A stretch of 64,000 nucleotides of DNA from an uncultured Lachnospiraceae bacterium (lineage in GTDB: Bacteria > Bacillota > Clostridia > Lachnospirales > Lachnospiraceae): contig ONNQ01000011.1 of the NCBI GenBank assembly GCA_900319245.1, forward strand, positions 23,165 through 87,164, in the 5' to 3' direction. This document shows positions 62,678-64,000 of the stretch, one piece after another (the stretch's first letter is position 1; each line of letters opens with the position of its first letter). The position numbers were made by a program, and so were the translations under genes. The notes under the pieces are model-generated. The model ran no database searches, was not told the origin of the DNA, and worked only from the letters and a program-made list of their open reading frames with translations.

Positions 62678-64000
62678 TTATCTCTTTACTGTCGTCGCCT
62701 TCGCAGCGCTCCATGAAGAATAGTAATTTACCTTGCTCACAGTCTTATATGTACGGATTCGTACGTAATATTTCTTTCCGCCGGTGAGCTTTGTGATCGT
62801 CTTGGAGGTTGCGGATGCTCCTTTCACGGTTACGGTCTTTTTGTTCTTGGTGAACTTGCTGTCTGTCGCATACTGGATCTGGTATCCTGTCGTCTGCGTC
62901 GCCTGCTTCTTCCACTTGACTGTCATCTTTTTGGAAGCCGGTGTCAGCGAAACCAGCGCTGTTCCCTTGGGGTTGATCTTGAAGGAAACCGTCTTGGTGC
63001 CGGAGTAGTTCCCCTTCATTGTGACAGTGATCTTGTATGCGCCCGGATTCTTTCGTCCGCTTGAATACGTTACCGTGTAGTTGGACGCAGCCAGTTTCGT
63101 ACTTCCATTCTTCACCGTGACGGCAGGTTTTCTGACTTTACCATTATAGACAAATGCGGTCGGAGACAGCGTGACTGCCGGCGTGATCGTCTTAGGAGCA
63201 ATCTTGTATTTTTTGGACGCCATTCCGCTGTAGCTGCCCTTCAGATCTACAGTCACTCTATACATGCCGGCATTGATGCTGGTTTCCGGCCATGTCACGG
63301 TATAATCTTTACCTTCCGTAAGCGTCGTCTCGCCGTCTTTCACAGTTACAACAGGCATCTGTGTTTTGCCGGAGTAGGTGAAAGTGGACTGGGAGAAAAT
63401 AATGGTCGGTATAATCTCATGAACTACCGCTGCGCTATACCAGCCGGGGGCGCTGCCGTCGTAGTCGGAAAGGTTTGCATAAGTCGGTGCATTCGCAGAC
63501 GCTCCATCCAGCGTTGAATACCTCGTCCAGTTTCCGTTAGGCGGGTTCTGGGTGAAGATCGACTTTTCGCCCAGTGCAAGGGTATCAAGCTTATTGACCC
63601 GGCTGAATATGCTTTTCATACTGACTACATTTTCTGTGTTAAAACTGCTTACATTCAGCTTTTTCAATTCCGTGCAGACACTGAACATGGAATTCATATT
63701 CGTTACGTTCGATGTGTCAAAGTTTGAAAGGTCAAGTTCTGTCATAATATCGCAGCCGCTAAACATGCTGTTCATATTTGTTACATTTTCTGTATTAAAA
63801 TTACTGACGTTGAGTTCTGCCAGTTTACTGCAGCTCATAAACATGCTTTCCATATCTGTTACTTTCGATGTATCAAAACCCGAAACATCAAGTTCTGTCA
63901 GATTATTGCACCATGTGAACATAGAACTCATGTCCGTCACTTTCGATGTATCAAAGCCCGAAAGATCAAGTCCGGTCAGCTGATCGCACTTGCAGAACAT
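62678..64000 (-). CDS. BspA-like surface protein with DUF285 repeats, Ig-like and Fn3-like domains (partial, N-terminus outside window)
   Basis: 440 residues are visible; the Met at 64000 is probably internal. It starts with at least five 26-residue BspA/DUF285 repeats (LTxLDxSxFDTSKVTDMxSMF), a leucine-rich-repeat-like surface fold in gut bacteria. After an 80-residue linker come two similar MBG/Ig-like domains of about 80 residues (TFTYSGKTQMPVVTVKDG; AFVYNGKVRKPAVTVKNG), then a Fn3-like domain (VSLTPASKKMTVKW, YYVRIRTY) to the end. No LPxTG or membrane anchor at the C-terminus. Probably a secreted or non-covalently attached adhesin. Confidence 0.9.
   Translation of the reverse strand: MFCKCDQLTGLDLSGFDTSKVTDMSSMFTWCNNLTELDVSGFDTSKVTDMESMFMSCSKLAELNVSNFNTENVTNMNSMFSGCDIMTELDLSNFDTSNVTNMNSMFSVCTELKKLNVSSFNTENVVSMKSIFSRVNKLDTLALGEKSIFTQNPPNGNWTRYSTLDGASANAPTYANLSDYDGSAPGWYSAAVVHEIIPTIIFSQSTFTYSGKTQMPVVTVKDGETTLTEGKDYTVTWPETSINAGMYRVTVDLKGSYSGMASKKYKIAPKTITPAVTLSPTAFVYNGKVRKPAVTVKNGSTKLAASNYTVTYSSGRKNPGAYKITVTMKGNYSGTKTVSFKINPKGTALVSLTPASKKMTVKWKKQATQTTGYQIQYATDSKFTKNKKTVTVKGASATSKTITKLTGGKKYYVRIRTYKTVSKVNYYSSWSAAKATTVKR

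Overview
The window looks like a chromosomal segment of an anaerobic Firmicute, most probably a Clostridia/Lachnospiraceae-type gut bacterium. Ribosome binding sites are strong (AGGAGG type), TTG and GTG starts occur, genes are tightly packed with ATGA/TAATG overlaps, and there are LPxTG-style pilin-domain surface proteins, BspA-like repeats, DapF- and HelD-type genes and a selenium-dependent molybdenum hydroxylase (SDMH) locus. No species is claimed. GC appears moderately high by eye; it was not computed.

Layout: (1) 1-11083, minus: a giant multidomain surface adhesin cut by the window edge (at least 3,694 residues). (2) 11530-12737: a tRNA-dihydrouridine synthase and tRNA-Leu(CAA) with a clear promoter and terminator. 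(3) 12822-26546: an SDMH cluster. One minus-strand operon runs MATE transporter, DUF3343 protein, SelD, then the FAD, 2Fe-2S and molybdopterin subunits of a xanthine-dehydrogenase-like enzyme. Next come a cysteine desulfurase and YedF (minus), YqeC (plus), a small membrane protein, MocA and YqeB (minus), and TcdA. These genes fit together as sulfur/selenium mobilisation (desulfurase, YedF, SelD, DUF3343), cofactor nucleotide transfer (MocA), accessory maturation (YqeB, YqeC) and the hydroxylase itself. (4) 26804-41594: mixed single genes, including a lipoprotein, isochorismatase-like hydrolase, AraC regulator, NUDIX enzyme, 3D-domain wall protein, MscS channel, hybrid histidine kinase, transglutaminase-like protein and M15 peptidase. 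(5) 42012-45389: a polar amino-acid ABC importer with a DapF/CntK-like epimerase. (6) 45552-51869: a membrane Ser/Thr kinase plus a 1,465-residue Ig-like membrane protein. (7) 52042-58248: a pectin-acetylesterase-like hydrolase, a zinc-ribbon membrane protein, a condensation-type acyltransferase, a NUDIX hydrolase and a HelD-like helicase. (8) 58430-60152: a predicted PD-(D/E)XK nuclease-like gene between two near-identical repeat arrays. (9) 60271-64000: a degenerate MocR regulator, ArgC and the C-terminal part of a BspA-like surface protein.

Two patterns stand out. First, three intergenic arrays (19567-19940, 58430-58768, 59813-60152) share one design: about three units of 62-63 bp starting with TGGGCACA in one orientation, followed by three or four in the opposite orientation, with a second conserved block 26 bp inside each unit. 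Two of these arrays are collinear direct copies on either side of the nuclease-like gene. This is the best candidate for an undescribed element. Second, many unrelated, normally well-conserved proteins (cysteine desulfurase, YedF, SelD, YqeC, YqeB, MocR, kinase, HelD) carry in-frame tandem duplications or low-complexity inserts in linkers or at termini, suggesting a lineage-specific tendency to build coding minisatellites.
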